Below, in pieces: positions 1-6,655 of a stretch of 16,992 nt of DNA (position 1 is the first letter of the stretch; each line of letters opens with the position of its first letter). The DNA is taken from positions 1 to 16,992 of the forward strand of contig DASYFD010000355.1 in the NCBI GenBank assembly GCA_036498625.1, written 5' to 3'. Position numbers and translations under genes: made by a program. The stretch comes from VAZQ01 sp036498625 (GTDB taxonomy: Bacteria; Pseudomonadota; Alphaproteobacteria; Rhizobiales; Xanthobacteraceae). The notes under the pieces were generated by a model that was given only the letters and a program-made list of their open reading frames with translations, did not search any database and was not told the origin of the DNA.

Positions 1-740
1 CGCTTGATCTCTTGCTGGTGCTCGCGCGCCAGCAGAAGGTCGACCTGGCCAAGATTTCGATCCTTGCTTTGGCGTACCAATATCTCGCCTTCATCGAGGA
101 GGCGCGGCGGCTGCGGCTCGAAATGGCCGCCGACTATCTCGTGATGGCGGCTTGGCTCGCCTATCTCAAGTCGCGCCTGCTATTGCCGGACAGTCACGCG
201 CCCGAAGGCCAGAGCGCCGAGGACATGGCCAACGCGCTCGCGCTGCGGCTCAAGCGGCTCGAGGCGATCCGCGAGGTTGCCGAACGCCTGTTCGGACGGC
301 CATTGCTCGATCGCGACATTTTCAGGCGCGGCCAGCCCGAGCCGATCGCCCACGTCAAGCGTCCGGAATGGACGGCGACACTCTACGATCTCCTGTCTGC
401 CTACGCGTCGCAGCGGCAGAAGCAGGCGCTCGCCCACCTGCATTTTGCCAAGCGCGCGGTCTGGTCGCTGGCCGAGGCCCGTGACGTGCTCGAGCGATTG
501 ATCGGCCAATCGTCGGACTGGTCGCGGCTGGACCGATACCTGATCGCCTATGTGGTCGATCCCGCGCTCGCCGCGACGGTGTTCGCCTCGAGCTTTGCCT
601 CCGCGCTCGAATTGGTGCGGGAAGGCCACGCCGAGATTCATCAGCACCAGGCTTTCTCGCCGATATATATGCGCAAGCGCGTCGCCGCCCGGAGTGCCGA
701 CGGTGCAGCACCCGCGGCCGGCGTGGATCGCACGGACTAA
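1..740 (+). CDS. scpA: Segregation and condensation protein A (5' end outside window)
   Basis: ScpA is the kleisin subunit that bridges the SMC ATPase heads and, with ScpB, condenses and segregates the chromosome. The reading frame is open from the first bases; the first readable residues (LDLLLVLARQQKVDLAKISI) match the family's usual 'GPLDLLL-L-R--K-DI--I-I' start, so only a short N-terminal piece is missing and the TTG at position 12 is not the true start. The adjoining stretch, with AADYLVMAAWLAYLKSRLLLP, is the characteristic N-terminal kleisin helical segment that contacts SMC. The C-terminal part reads as a winged-helix-like region ending in a short Ala/Arg-rich tail. The stop is TAA at 738-740. 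scpB follows after 30 bp, the standard operon arrangement. Identification is from sequence signature and context together. Confidence 0.95.
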   Translation, partial: LDLLLVLARQQKVDLAKISILALAYQYLAFIEEARRLRLEMAADYLVMAAWLAYLKSRLLLPDSHAPEGQSAEDMANALALRLKRLEAIREVAERLFGRPLLDRDIFRRGQPEPIAHVKRPEWTATLYDLLSAYASQRQKQALAHLHFAKRAVWSLAEARDVLERLIGQSSDWSRLDRYLIAYVVDPALAATVFASSFASALELVREGHAEIHQHQAFSPIYMRKRVAARSADGAAPAAGVDRTD

Positions 741-770
741 GGGAACGAGGGGAAGGGGAGGCCGCATCTG

Positions 771-1481
771 ATGTCGAGTCTGGCCAAGCGAGTGATCATG
801 CCGAGGGACGAGCCACACAGCGCCGAAGAGGTGCGACCGGAGGAGCTTCGCCTGCTGGAGGCGATGCTGTTCGCATCCGCCGAGCCGCTCGACGAGCCCA
901 CGCTGGCGGCGCGGCTGCCGGCGGAGGTCGACCTGCCGGCGGCGCTGACTCGCCTGCAGGAGGACTACGCGGTGCGCGGCGTCAACCTGGTGCGGATCGG
1001 CGGAAAATGGACCTTCCGCACCGCCAGCGACCTGTCCTGGCTGTTGAGCAAGGAAACGATCGAGACCCGCAAGCTGTCACGGGCCGCGATCGAGACGCTG
1101 GCCATCATCGCCTACCATCAGCCGGTCACCCGCACCGAGATCGAGGAGATTCGCGGGGTCTCGACCTCCAAGGGCTCGGTCGACGTGCTGTTGGAGACCG
1201 GATGGATCCGGCCGCGCGGCCGGCGCAAGGCGCCGGGACGTCCGGTGACCTACGGCACCACGGCGACGTTCCTGTCGCATTTCGGCCTCGATGCGCTCGA
1301 TGACCTGCCGGGCGTGGAGGAGCTCAAGGGTTCCGGATTGCTCGATGGCCGTCTGCCGACCGGATTCTCGGTGCCGCTGCCGTCCGACGATGCGACCCTG
1401 CGTGACGACGAGGACCCCCTGGAGCCGGGCGATCTCGATCTCGGTCTGGCGCCACGGACGGAACCGGCCGCGGAGGACTGA
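771..1481 (+). CDS. scpB: Segregation and condensation protein B
   Basis: ScpB forms a winged-helix dimer that binds the ScpA kleisin and stabilises the SMC-ScpAB condensin. The diagnostic run LSRAAIETLAIIAYHQPVT, followed by TRTEIEEIRGVS, lies at about residues 102-131, and the second winged helix follows with RPRGRRKAPGRPVTYGTT. The protein is 236 aa, within the family's usual range; the C-terminal tail after about residue 200 is acidic and low in complexity. The ATG at 771 is preceded by a purine-rich Shine-Dalgarno stretch (GGAAGGGGAGG, about 751-761). A second in-frame ATG at 798 (MPRDEPHS) is possible but has a poorer upstream region. It is the last gene before a 299-bp gap and is probably co-transcribed with scpA. 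Confidence 0.95.
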   Translation: MSSLAKRVIMPRDEPHSAEEVRPEELRLLEAMLFASAEPLDEPTLAARLPAEVDLPAALTRLQEDYAVRGVNLVRIGGKWTFRTASDLSWLLSKETIETRKLSRAAIETLAIIAYHQPVTRTEIEEIRGVSTSKGSVDVLLETGWIRPRGRRKAPGRPVTYGTTATFLSHFGLDALDDLPGVEELKGSGLLDGRLPTGFSVPLPSDDATLRDDEDPLEPGDLDLGLAPRTEPAAED

Positions 1482-1540
1482 CAGCCGCCGCGGGGCGCGG
1501 GGCGCGCCGCTGACGCCATCGGCGCGTGTTTGCGGTTAAT

Positions 1541-1555
1541 GCGGCCAAAGGCCGC
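1541..1555 (+). terminator. Small GC-rich hairpin downstream of scpB
   Basis: GCGGCC-AAA-GGCCGC forms a perfect 6-bp stem with a 3-nt loop, 60 bp after the scpB stop. No U-run follows, so intrinsic termination is uncertain; in GC-rich alphaproteobacteria such hairpins are often the only visible mark of a transcript end. Confidence 0.3.
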
Positions 1556-1587
1556 TGGAATTGAGACTTTCCAAACCCTTGGGGAAG

Positions 1588-1611
1588 GCGGTCGCGGATG
1601 GCCGCGACCGC
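1588..1611 (+). repeat. Perfect 10-bp inverted repeat (hairpin) upstream of tatA
   Basis: GCGGTCGCGG at 1588-1597 and CCGCGACCGC at 1602-1611 are exact reverse complements around the 4-nt loop ATGG. The stem is almost pure G-C and should fold stably in RNA. It has no T tract on either side. It could terminate scpAB transcription, block read-through into tatABC, or be part of a dispersed repeat; the sequence alone does not decide. Confidence 0.5.
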
Positions 1612-1630
1612 TCAAGTGCGGGTGAAGTCC

Positions 1631-1659
1631 TTGTCTTTGCCGCTCCCCGGGCCTAGTTT
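1631..1659 (+). promoter_or_regulatory. Weak sigma70-like promoter match ahead of tatA
   Basis: TTGTCT (1631-1636) and TAGTTT (1654-1659) are separated by 17 bp. Matches to the consensus hexamers are partial (4/6 and 3/6). The position, about 115 bp before tatA and downstream of the two hairpins, is sensible for a tat operon promoter, but the match is weak. Confidence 0.22.
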
Positions 1660-1780
1660 CAGAACTAAAGCGAAGGCGGGTTCTGCATCCGGTCGCGGCA
1701 TTGTCCCGGGCGGTTCATGAAGGGAGCAAATCGGCGGTTCCGATTTGCGTTGCGGTTCCGTCGATGCGGAGGAAAATCTG

Positions 1781-2035
1781 ATGGGTTCATTCAGTATTTG
1801 GCACTGGATCGTGGTCGTGGTTCTGTTTCTGCTGCTGTTCGGCGGCCGCGGAAAGATATCGGAGCTGATGGGCGACTTCGCGCAGGGCATCAAGTCCTTC
1901 AAGAAGGGCATGCAGGACGAGGACGTCGCCAAGGCTGATCCGATCAGCCCGGATCCGAAGATTCTCGACCATCAGTCCACCACCGCGGGTGCCGCGGACC
2001 TCAAGCGGCGTGCCGAGACAAGCTCGACCACTTGA
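1781..2035 (+). CDS. tatA: Twin-arginine translocase subunit TatA
   Basis: TatA oligomerises to form the protein-conducting element of the Tat pathway, which moves folded proteins with twin-arginine signal peptides across the inner membrane. The 84-residue protein has one N-terminal membrane helix (about residues 6-20, WHWIVVVVLFLLLF), then the FGGRGKISELM hinge, the amphipathic helix (about 25-43, GDFAQGIKSFKKGM) and a polar tail, the full TatA layout. The ATG at 1781 is chosen because GGAGGAA (about 1768-1774) sits just upstream and the family starts with MGSFSIWHW; the frame also extends back to 1745, but those residues do not fit. tatB and tatC follow on the same strand. Confidence 0.96.
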   Translation: MGSFSIWHWIVVVVLFLLLFGGRGKISELMGDFAQGIKSFKKGMQDEDVAKADPISPDPKILDHQSTTAGAADLKRRAETSSTT

Positions 2036-2072
2036 AGGATTGGCGGCGCGTTCGCCCGCGGCGGAGATCAGG

Positions 2073-2162
2073 ATGGATCGGCGGCTTTTTGACTGGCCTT
2101 CGATCCCGGGATTGGCCGTGATCCCGACCCCTCCAAGAACCAAGATGCTCGAGCGGTTTTAG
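2073..2162 (+). CDS. Possible 29-codon leader-like ORF between tatA and tatB
   Basis: An ATG at 2073 opens a 29-codon frame (MDRRLFDWPSIPGLAVIPTP, then nine further residues ending in ERF) with a good Shine-Dalgarno GGAG at 2063-2066, 6 nt upstream. It lies wholly inside the 172-bp tatA-tatB gap and ends 45 bp before the tatB ATG. I recognise no family. It may be a translated leader that couples or tunes tatB expression, or a chance frame; a real protein product is not supported by anything beyond the start signal. Confidence 0.22.
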   Translation: MDRRLFDWPSIPGLAVIPTPPRTKMLERF

Positions 2163-2207
2163 CTTCCGGCTCATGTGAAACCGTTCCAGCGCGGAGTTGG
2201 CATCTCC

Positions 2208-2714
2208 ATGTTCGACTTTAGTTGGAGCGAGCTCCTCCTGATCGGCGTCGTCGCGCTCATTTTCATCGGCCCCAAGGAGCTTCCCGGCGTCCTGCGCACC
2301 CTCGGGCAGTGGATGAGCAAGATCCGCCGCATGGCCGGCGATTTCCAGAACCAGTTCCATGACGCCATGCGCGAGGCCGAGCTGGCCGACCTCAAGAAGG
2401 AGGTCGACGAGATGGCCGCGCAGGCGGCCCAGTATTCCAATTTCGATCCGCTCAGCGATGTACGCAAGGAGATGGCGAGCGCGCAGCGGGACGTCGAGAG
2501 CGCGGTTGCCGATACGCCCGCTGCCGGCAGCCCGGCGGCCGGCAGCCCTGTGGCCGGCGCGCCCGCTACGGCCCCGATCGAGCCTGCCGCGCATCCGGGC
2601 GCCGAACCGGCGCCGCCCTCAGGCGCAAGCCCGGTCGCAACGGCCGGCGCAGGCGCCACAGAATCCCTCCAGGAGCCCGCCAAGCACAGTGCGGCCGGGA
2701 GCGAGCCCGCATGA
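2208..2714 (+). CDS. tatB: Twin-arginine translocase subunit TatB
   Basis: TatB pairs with TatC to form the Tat signal-peptide receptor. Residues 1-22 (MFDFSWSELLLIGVVALIFI, then GP) hold the single membrane helix with the conserved Glu8 and the Gly-Pro hinge, followed by a long charged amphipathic helix (about 23-85). The tail is Ala/Pro/Gly-rich and includes three near-copies of a five-residue unit at about residues 104-118. The protein is 168 aa. The ATG at 2208 is preferred over a GTG at 2175 because the helix must start immediately and GGAG stands at about 2192-2195. Its stop overlaps the tatC start by ATGA, implying translational coupling. Confidence 0.95.
   Translation: MFDFSWSELLLIGVVALIFIGPKELPGVLRTLGQWMSKIRRMAGDFQNQFHDAMREAELADLKKEVDEMAAQAAQYSNFDPLSDVRKEMASAQRDVESAVADTPAAGSPAAGSPVAGAPATAPIEPAAHPGAEPAPPSGASPVATAGAGATESLQEPAKHSAAGSEPA
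2517..2561 (+). repeat. Three tandem 15-bp units in the tatB tail
   Basis: Three in-frame copies of a 15-bp unit encode PAAGS, PAAGS and PVAGA in the low-complexity C-terminal tail of TatB. Slippage-prone repeats like this are common in TatB tails, and copy number probably varies among strains without functional consequence. Confidence 0.6.
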
Positions 2715-3532
2715 GCCCCGAGGACGAGGACCACGAGAATATCGAATCCACCAAGGCGCCGCTGATCGAGCATCTGGTCGAGCTGCGCTCGCGGCTGATC
2801 AAGGCGGCCGTGGCCTTCATGGTGATGTTCATCTGCTGCTTCTTCTTTGCCAGGCAGATCTACAACATCCTGACCTTTCCCTATATCTGGGTGGCGGGCG
2901 CGGAGAACTCCAAGTTCATCTATACCGGCCTGTTGGAGTATTTCATCGTGCAGCTCAAGCTGGCGATGTTCGGCGCCGCCTTCCTGTCGTTTCCAGTGGT
3001 GGCATCGCAGCTCTACATGTTCGTGGCGCCCGGCCTTTACCGCAACGAGAAGCAGGCCTTCCTGCCCTATCTCATCGCGACGCCGTTCTTCTTCTTCCTC
3101 GGATCGATGGTGGTCTATTTCATGCTCTGGCCGCTGCTGGCGCGGTTCTCGCTCAGCATGCAGCAGGCCGGCGGCGACGGCCGGGCCGTGATCGAGCTGT
3201 TGCCCAAGGTCGACGACTATCTCAGCCTGATGATGCGGCTCATCTTCGCCTTCGGCATCGCTTTCCAGCTGCCGGTCATCCTCACGCTGCTGGGACGGGT
3301 CGGCATCGTCACGTCGGAGCAGCTGATATCGAAATGGCGCTATTTCGTGGTCGGTGCCTTCATCATCGCGGCGGTGCTGACGCCCCCGGACGTGATCAGC
3401 CAATGCTCGCTTGCCGGCCCGCTCGTGCTTCTCTATGGAGGGTCGATCTGGGCGGTGAAGATGGTGGAGAAGCGAGTCGCCGCCGAGAAGGCCCGGGCCG
3501 CAGCCGGTGCCGCCGCCAAGCCGGCGGAGTAG
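2711..3532 (+). CDS. tatC: Twin-arginine translocase subunit TatC
   Basis: TatC is the polytopic core of the Tat receptor and binds the twin-arginine motif on the cytoplasmic face. The sequence shows the N-terminal signature IEHLVELRSRL with Glu24 and Arg26 (equivalent to the essential E15/R17 region of E. coli TatC). It also has the periplasmic-loop region before FIVQLKLAMFGA, the conserved FVAPGLYRNEK cytoplasmic loop with its glutamate, and six hydrophobic segments ending at about residue 257. Length (273 aa) is normal; the C-terminus is an Ala/Lys-rich cytoplasmic tail. The ATG lies in the ATGA overlap with tatB, with GGGAG at 2697-2701 as the ribosome site. An 87-bp gap with a hairpin separates it from serS. 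Confidence 0.97.
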   Translation: MSPEDEDHENIESTKAPLIEHLVELRSRLIKAAVAFMVMFICCFFFARQIYNILTFPYIWVAGAENSKFIYTGLLEYFIVQLKLAMFGAAFLSFPVVASQLYMFVAPGLYRNEKQAFLPYLIATPFFFFLGSMVVYFMLWPLLARFSLSMQQAGGDGRAVIELLPKVDDYLSLMMRLIFAFGIAFQLPVILTLLGRVGIVTSEQLISKWRYFVVGAFIIAAVLTPPDVISQCSLAGPLVLLYGGSIWAVKMVEKRVAAEKARAAAGAAAKPAE

Positions 3533-3576
3533 ACATCGGGTATCCTTCGACCGGTTGGCTTGTCACTGGTCAATTC

Positions 3577-3605
3577 ATCATCGGCCGCATTGCGCCGGCC
3601 ATGAT
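3577..3605 (+). promoter_or_regulatory. Bulged hairpin between tatC and serS
   Basis: ATCAT-C-GGCCG at 3577-3587 pairs with CGGCC-ATGAT at 3596-3605, giving a 10-bp stem with one bulged C and an 8-nt loop, ending 14 nt before the serS start. It could be the tat transcript's terminator, though there is no T-run. It could also lie in the serS leader and affect ribosome access, since no strong Shine-Dalgarno is visible for serS. Confidence 0.3.
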
Positions 3606-3619
3606 GCCGGATTGCGAAC

Positions 3620-4975
3620 ATGCACGACATCAAATGGATTCGCGACAATCCCGCCGCCTTCGATCGTGCGCTGGCGCGGCGCGGCCTCGCCGCCGAGGCC
3701 GCCAGGCTCATCAAGATCGACGAGGATCGCCGTGCCGCCATCGGCAAGGCCGAGGCGGCGCAGGCCCGGCGCAACGCCGCATCGAAAGAGATCGGCGCTG
3801 CCAAGAAGAGCAACGAGGAAGAGGCGGCGCAAAAATTGATGGCCGAGGTCGCCGCGCTCAAGTCCGCGATCCCGGCCCTGGAGGTCGAGGAGAAGAAGCT
3901 GTCCAAGGATCTGGAAGATGCGCTCGCGCAAATCCCCAACCTGCCCTTGGACACGGTGCCGGATGGCCAGGATGAAAGTGGCAATGTCGAGCACCATCAT
4001 TTCGGGGCCAAGCGCGAATACGGCTTCGCGCCCAAGCAGCATTTCGAGCTCGGCGAGGCGCTCGGCCAGATGGATTTCGAGACCGCCGCCAAGCTTTCCG
4101 GCGCGCGTTTTGTGGTGCTGAAGGCCGGGCTGGCGCGGCTCGAGCGCGCGCTCGGGCAGTTCATGCTCGATCTGCACACCGGGGAGCACGGCTATACCGA
4201 GGTCAATCCGCCGCTCCTGGTGCGCGACGATGTCATGTTTGGGACCGCGCAGCTGCCGAAATTCGAGGAAGACCAATTTTGGGCGATCAGCGGCGAGCAG
4301 CTGCTGCCGCACCGCGATGATGCGCCGGACGCTGTCGGCGATGTTGCGACTTTGCGCACCCACCGGCTCGGGCTCATTCCCACCGCCGAGGTGCCGCTGA
4401 CCAACCTGGTGCGCGAGTCGATCCTCGAGGAGGCGGCGCTGCCCATGCGGCTGACCGCGCTGACTCCGTGCTTCCGGGCCGAGGCCGGCGCCGCCGGCAA
4501 GGATACCCGCGGCATGATCCGCCAGCACCAGTTCACCAAGGTGGAGCTGGTCTCGATCACCACTCCCGAGCAGAGCGCCGACGAGCACGAGCGCATGCTC
4601 TCCTGCGCCGAGGAAGTGCTGCGCCGGCTCGACCTGCATTACCGCGTGGTGACCTTGTGCACCGGCGACATGGGCTTTGCGTCGCAAAAGACCTATGACA
4701 TCGAGGTGTGGCTGCCGGGGCAGGGGGCCTTTCGGGAAATCTCCTCCTGCTCGGTCTGCGGCGAGTTCCAGGCGCGCCGCATGAGCGCGCGCTACCGCAC
4801 CCGGGAGGGCCGTCAGGTGCGCCACCCGCACACCCTCAATGGCTCCGGCGTCGCGGTCGGCCGCGCCCTGATCGCCGTCCTGGAGAACTATCAGCAGCAG
4901 GACGGCTCGATCGCGGTCCCCGATGTGCTGCAGCCCTATATGGGCGGCCGCAAGACCGTCGAGCACGCCGGATGA
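3620..4975 (+). CDS. serS: Serine--tRNA ligase
   Basis: Seryl-tRNA synthetase charges tRNA-Ser and, in many bacteria, tRNA-Sec. The N-terminal half (about residues 1-110) is the long antiparallel coiled coil that grips the tRNA variable arm, starting MHDIKWIRDNPAAFDRALARRG. The class II catalytic core follows: motif 1 around YTEVNPPLLV, LIPTAEVPLTN, motif 2 with TPCFRAEAGAAGKDTRGMIRQ and QHQFTKVEL, and motif 3 with NGSGVAVGRALIAVLENYQ near the C-terminus. Length is 451 aa, slightly longer than the common 425-430. The extra residues lie between QFWAISGEQ and LIPTAEV (about 224-250), where I recall Hyphomicrobiales proteins also carrying a segment. surE starts 10 bp after the stop, so the two are likely co-transcribed. 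Confidence 0.97.
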   Translation: MHDIKWIRDNPAAFDRALARRGLAAEAARLIKIDEDRRAAIGKAEAAQARRNAASKEIGAAKKSNEEEAAQKLMAEVAALKSAIPALEVEEKKLSKDLEDALAQIPNLPLDTVPDGQDESGNVEHHHFGAKREYGFAPKQHFELGEALGQMDFETAAKLSGARFVVLKAGLARLERALGQFMLDLHTGEHGYTEVNPPLLVRDDVMFGTAQLPKFEEDQFWAISGEQLLPHRDDAPDAVGDVATLRTHRLGLIPTAEVPLTNLVRESILEEAALPMRLTALTPCFRAEAGAAGKDTRGMIRQHQFTKVELVSITTPEQSADEHERMLSCAEEVLRRLDLHYRVVTLCTGDMGFASQKTYDIEVWLPGQGAFREISSCSVCGEFQARRMSARYRTREGRQVRHPHTLNGSGVAVGRALIAVLENYQQQDGSIAVPDVLQPYMGGRKTVEHAG

Positions 4976-4985
4976 CCGTTTCCGC

Positions 4986-5750
4986 ATGCGCATCCTGATC
5001 ACCAATGACGACGGCATCCACGCCGAAGGGCTCGGGGTCTGCGAGCAGATCGGGCGCGCGCTGTCCGACGACATCTGGGTGATCGCGCCCGAATACGATC
5101 AATCGGGCGTGTCGCATTCGCTTTCCCTCAATGATCCGCTGCGGCTGCGCGAGATCGGCGAGCGCCATTTCGCGGTCCGGGGCACGCCCACCGACTGCGT
5201 CATCATGGGGGCCCGCCATATCCTCAAGGATCATCCGCCCGACCTGGTGCTGGCCGGTGTCAATCGTGGACGCAATGCCGGCGAGGACGTGATCTATTCG
5301 GGCACCGTCGCGGGCGCCGTGGAGGGCACCATTCTCGGCATTCCCTCGCTCGCGCTGTCGCAGGCCTATCTTTCGCACAGCAAGCAGCCGCCGCACTGGG
5401 ATACCGCGATCCGGTTCGGGCCCGACATCATCCGCCGCGTGCTCGCCAAGGGCATCCCCCACGACGTGCTGGTCAATGTCAATTTTCCGAACTGCGCTCC
5501 CGCCGACGTGAAGGGAATTGCGGTCGCTGCGCAGGGCCGACGCCGGCAGGAGCGCCTGCACATCGAAGCCCGCGAGGATGGCCGCGGCAACGCCTATTAC
5601 TGGATCGCCTATGTGCGTTCGCGCAGCCAGCCGCCCGCCGATGGCACCGATATGTCCGCGCTGGCCGCCAACCGCATCGCGGTAACGCCGCTGCGCCTCG
5701 ACATGACGGACGAGTCCTATATGACCAAGCTGGCGGGAATGTTCAGCTAG
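4986..5750 (+). CDS. surE: 5'-nucleotidase SurE (survival protein)
   Basis: SurE is a divalent-metal-dependent phosphatase acting on nucleoside 5'- and 3'-monophosphates; it is linked to stationary-phase and stress survival and usually sits beside pcm, as here. The start MRILITNDDGIHAEGL carries the metal-binding Asp8-Asp9. APEYDQSGVSHSL supplies Ser40, and LVLAGVNRGRNAGEDVIYSG supplies Asn93 and the conserved glycine loop. Length is 254 aa, the family norm. The ATG at 4986 fits the family start exactly; the frame is open further upstream into serS but those codons do not match. It lies 10 bp behind serS and is followed immediately by a palindromic repeat whose first bases abut the stop codon. 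Confidence 0.97.
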   Translation: MRILITNDDGIHAEGLGVCEQIGRALSDDIWVIAPEYDQSGVSHSLSLNDPLRLREIGERHFAVRGTPTDCVIMGARHILKDHPPDLVLAGVNRGRNAGEDVIYSGTVAGAVEGTILGIPSLALSQAYLSHSKQPPHWDTAIRFGPDIIRRVLAKGIPHDVLVNVNFPNCAPADVKGIAVAAQGRRRQERLHIEAREDGRGNAYYWIAYVRSRSQPPADGTDMSALAANRIAVTPLRLDMTDESYMTKLAGMFS

Positions 5751-5751
5751 G

Positions 5752-5796
5752 GCATGATCCCGAAAAGTGGATACCGGTTTTCGGAAAAGATCATGC
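5752..5796. repeat. Palindromic repeat part 1 (Hyphomicrobiales intergenic family)
   Basis: GCATGATC at 5752-5759 pairs with GATCATGC at 5789-5796. Nested inside, CCGAAAA pairs with TTTTCGG, leaving a short asymmetric bulge. The wording (GCATGATCC-GAAAAGTGG-ACCGGTTTTC-GAAAAGATCATGC) is that of a dispersed palindromic element I recognise from many Bradyrhizobium and related genomes. It begins directly after the surE stop codon and could form the 3' end of the upstream transcript. Confidence 0.75.
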
Positions 5797-5809
5797 TCGA
5801 CGAAAGAAT

Positions 5810-5851
5810 CTAGACCCTGATCCGATTCAATTGAATTGGATCACGGTCTAG
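5810..5851. repeat. Palindromic repeat part 2 (42-bp imperfect palindrome)
   Basis: CTAGACCCTGATCCGATTCAA (5810-5830, two halves of 21 bp with no loop) is followed at once by its near-exact reverse complement at 5831-5851; only two positions mismatch. The centre is ATTCAATTGAAT, markedly AT-rich against its surroundings. Together with part 1, 13 bp upstream, it makes one two-armed element of about 100 bp, the composite layout typical of this repeat family. The end lies 35 bp before the likely pcm start. Confidence 0.75.
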
Positions 5852-5886
5852 GGTGGTGTGTTGCGCTGAAGGAGAAGAACGGCGTC

Positions 5887-6546
5887 GTGGCAAAACAACC
5901 GGCGGGCGACGACAGCGTCGGCCGCATGCAGTTCATGCTCACATTGCGGCGGCGCGGGATCGGCGACGCGGCGGTGTTGCGCGCCATGGACGAGGTGCCG
6001 CGGGAGTATTTCGTCGAGGATAAGTTCCGCGATGCCGCCTATGCGGACCGGGCGTTGCCGATCGCCTGCGGGCAGACCATCAGCCAGCCCTATGTGGTCG
6101 CCTACATGACCGAGCAGCTGGGCGTGCAACCCGAGCATCGCGTCCTCGAGATCGGCACCGGCTCGGGCTATCAGGCCGCGGTCCTGTCGCGGCTGACGCG
6201 CGAGGTGGTTACCGTCGAGCGTTACCGCACGCTGGCGGACGCCGCCCGAACGCGACTGGAGACGCTCGGTTATCGCAATGTCGAGGTGCGCCTCGGCGAT
6301 GGCCTGGTGGGCGCGCCCGACCGCGCTCCGTTCGATCGCATCATTGTCACCGCCGCCACCGAAGCCTTGCCGGAAGCCTTGATCCAGCAACTTGCGCCCG
6401 AAGGCGTCATGGTGCTGCCGCTCGGACCGCATGCCAGCCCGCAAAATGTCGTCAGGTTAACCAAGAGCCAAGATGGCATCCGGAAGGAGGAATTGATCGC
6501 GGTGCGCTTTGTGCCGCTGCTGCCGGGCCAAGCCCGTGAATTGTAA
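5887..6546 (+). CDS. pcm: Protein-L-isoaspartate O-methyltransferase
   Basis: Pcm methylates L-isoaspartyl residues from damaged Asn/Asp with S-adenosylmethionine, starting protein repair in the cytoplasm. The protein has the substrate-loop signature GQTISQPYVVAYM (Ser66) and the SAM-binding motif VLEIGTGSGYQAAVLS (about residues 86-101). It also has the VTVERYRTLA post-I motif, the DRIIVTAA strand and the family C-terminal pattern PEGVMVLPLG. The GTG at 5887 is chosen: it gives 219 aa, close to family length, and AAGGAG stands at 5869-5874. The frame is open back to a TTG at 5836, but that codon lies inside the palindromic repeat. The ATG at 5926 (MQFMLTLRRRG) is the alternative. surE-pcm is a conserved pair. 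Confidence 0.94.
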   Translation: MAKQPAGDDSVGRMQFMLTLRRRGIGDAAVLRAMDEVPREYFVEDKFRDAAYADRALPIACGQTISQPYVVAYMTEQLGVQPEHRVLEIGTGSGYQAAVLSRLTREVVTVERYRTLADAARTRLETLGYRNVEVRLGDGLVGAPDRAPFDRIIVTAATEALPEALIQQLAPEGVMVLPLGPHASPQNVVRLTKSQDGIRKEELIAVRFVPLLPGQAREL

Positions 6547-6589
6547 GGATTTTCGTCGGTATTTGTTAGGGTTGAGATACCGTTTCTCC

Positions 6590-6605
6590 TTAAAGCCTTA
6601 TTTAC
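6590..6605 (+). promoter_or_regulatory. CtrA-like binding site upstream of the nlpD-like gene
   Basis: TTAA at 6590-6593, a 7-nt spacer, then TTTAC at 6601-6605 matches the alphaproteobacterial CtrA box TTAA-N7-TTAAC with one mismatch. It sits in a 109-bp AT-rich gap, 51 bp ahead of the ATG of a cell-separation gene, a class often under CtrA control. A lone TTAAC half-site follows at 6616-6620. Chance occurrence is possible in AT-rich DNA. Confidence 0.35.
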
Positions 6606-6655
6606 TTCCCGCCTGTTAACTCACCGCGTTGTTGTTGCGTTCGAGTGAGCAAAAC

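Larger units (their letters stand above)
1482..1780 (+). other. Gene-free region between scpB and tatA
   Basis: This 299-bp stretch carries no convincing gene. It contains a short hairpin (1541-1555), a strong perfect hairpin (1588-1611) and a weak sigma70-like match (1631-1659), each listed separately. A 40-codon ORF at 1598-1720 starts inside the strong hairpin and resembles no known protein. The region probably separates the scp transcript from the tat transcript. Confidence 0.6.

Noticed and set aside
1598..1720. 40-codon ORF upstream of tatA
   Set aside because: It begins within the loop of the strong hairpin, has only a loose purine-rich stretch upstream, and its product is a basic, low-complexity sequence without relatives I recognise.
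2171..3403. A 410-codon minus-strand frame opposite tatB and tatC
   Set aside because: It is an antisense shadow of well-identified tat genes in GC-rich DNA; composition is rich in Arg, Glu and His with no motif.
4271..4373. Extra segment of about 24 residues in SerS before LIPTAEV
   Set aside because: Looked at first like an insertion, but from memory Hyphomicrobiales SerS proteins carry a similar 'DQFWAI-GE' segment, so only a few residues seem extra; an alignment would be needed to claim novelty.
6557..6582. Six-base inverted repeat CGGTAT...ATACCG downstream of pcm
   Set aside because: The short stem with a 14-nt loop is expected by chance and has no terminator features.
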